Shown: in pieces, positions 63,994 to 64,000 of the stretch
Position numbering within the stretch: the first letter of the stretch is position 1
How the letters are laid out: every line of letters begins with the position of its first letter
Assembly: GCA_033558025.1 (NCBI GenBank)
Contig: JAUCEF010000016.1
Coordinates: forward strand, 1-64,000
From: Phytophthora sp. 'mugwort'
Lineage: Eukaryota > Oomycota > Peronosporomycetes > Peronosporales > Peronosporaceae
Length of the DNA: 64,000 nucleotides
Direction: 5' to 3'
The notes under the pieces: model-generated
Told to the model about the DNA's origin: nothing
Database searches by the model: none
What the model saw: only the letters and a program-made list of their open reading frames with translations
Made by a program: the position numbers and the translations under genes

Positions 63994-64000
63994 AACGATG

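Noticed and set aside
1..64000. CRISPR arrays, bacterial operons, rRNA genes
   Set aside because: No evenly spaced identical repeats with unique spacers and no rRNA sequence; the contig is eukaryotic.

Overview
The window starts at a chromosome end and looks like an oomycete, most likely Phytophthora or a close relative. The evidence is the CCCTAAA telomere repeat, short GT-AG introns with CTAAC-like branch sites, oomycete-type FYVE/START-like proteins, and a repeat set (Crypton, PIF/Harbinger with a SANT-like partner gene, piggyBac, Helitron, Ty3/gypsy, Ty1/copia) typical of that group. Calls come from reading the DNA and translations by eye; no database search was run.

Layout. 1-712 is a (CCCTAAA)n telomere. 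713-4304 is a telomere-associated Penelope-like retroelement (PLE) that lacks an endonuclease. It has one intact 952-codon reverse-transcriptase ORF, two identical 173-bp pseudo-LTR copies, internal telomeric repeats and a candidate type I hammerhead ribozyme. 4291-4376 is a decayed telomere-like tract, probably an older chromosome end. 4381-5161 is a frame-broken gene. About 5.4-7.5 kb is AT-rich and carries relics resembling giant-virus genes (an MSV199-domain protein and a protein with an NCLDV-like C-terminal tail). A broken Fanzor (eukaryotic TnpB) follows at 7.6-8.7 kb.

9.2-14.5 kb holds a coiled-coil gene split by a pogo-like transposon, then a PIF/Harbinger element with recognisable ends. 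15-18.8 kb holds unrecognised fragments, a gag-like fragment and a FYVE/START-like pseudogene. 19.3-24.2 kb is a nest of Crypton and Tc1/mariner elements sharing an inverted repeat. 25-29.3 kb has two Harbinger-type transposase plus partner-gene pairs in mirror arrangement. About 31.9-36.9 kb is a decayed Helitron. 40.7-41.8 kb is a mariner relic.

The one intact cellular-type gene is a 627-residue FYVE protein at 42.5-44.4 kb (minus strand). After it come another Harbinger pair (45.3-47.4 kb), a GATC-rich repeat field (47.6-48.3 kb), a repeat cluster (49.1-50.0 kb), a Ty3/gypsy element with both LTRs (50.08-55.14 kb), a piggyBac relic (55.9-58.7 kb) and a Ty1/copia element on the minus strand (59.3-63.99 kb).

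This is subtelomeric heterochromatin-like DNA in which almost every coding sequence is decayed. The PLE and the FYVE gene are the clear exceptions. The PLE appears to have been added to a receding end and then capped by telomerase.
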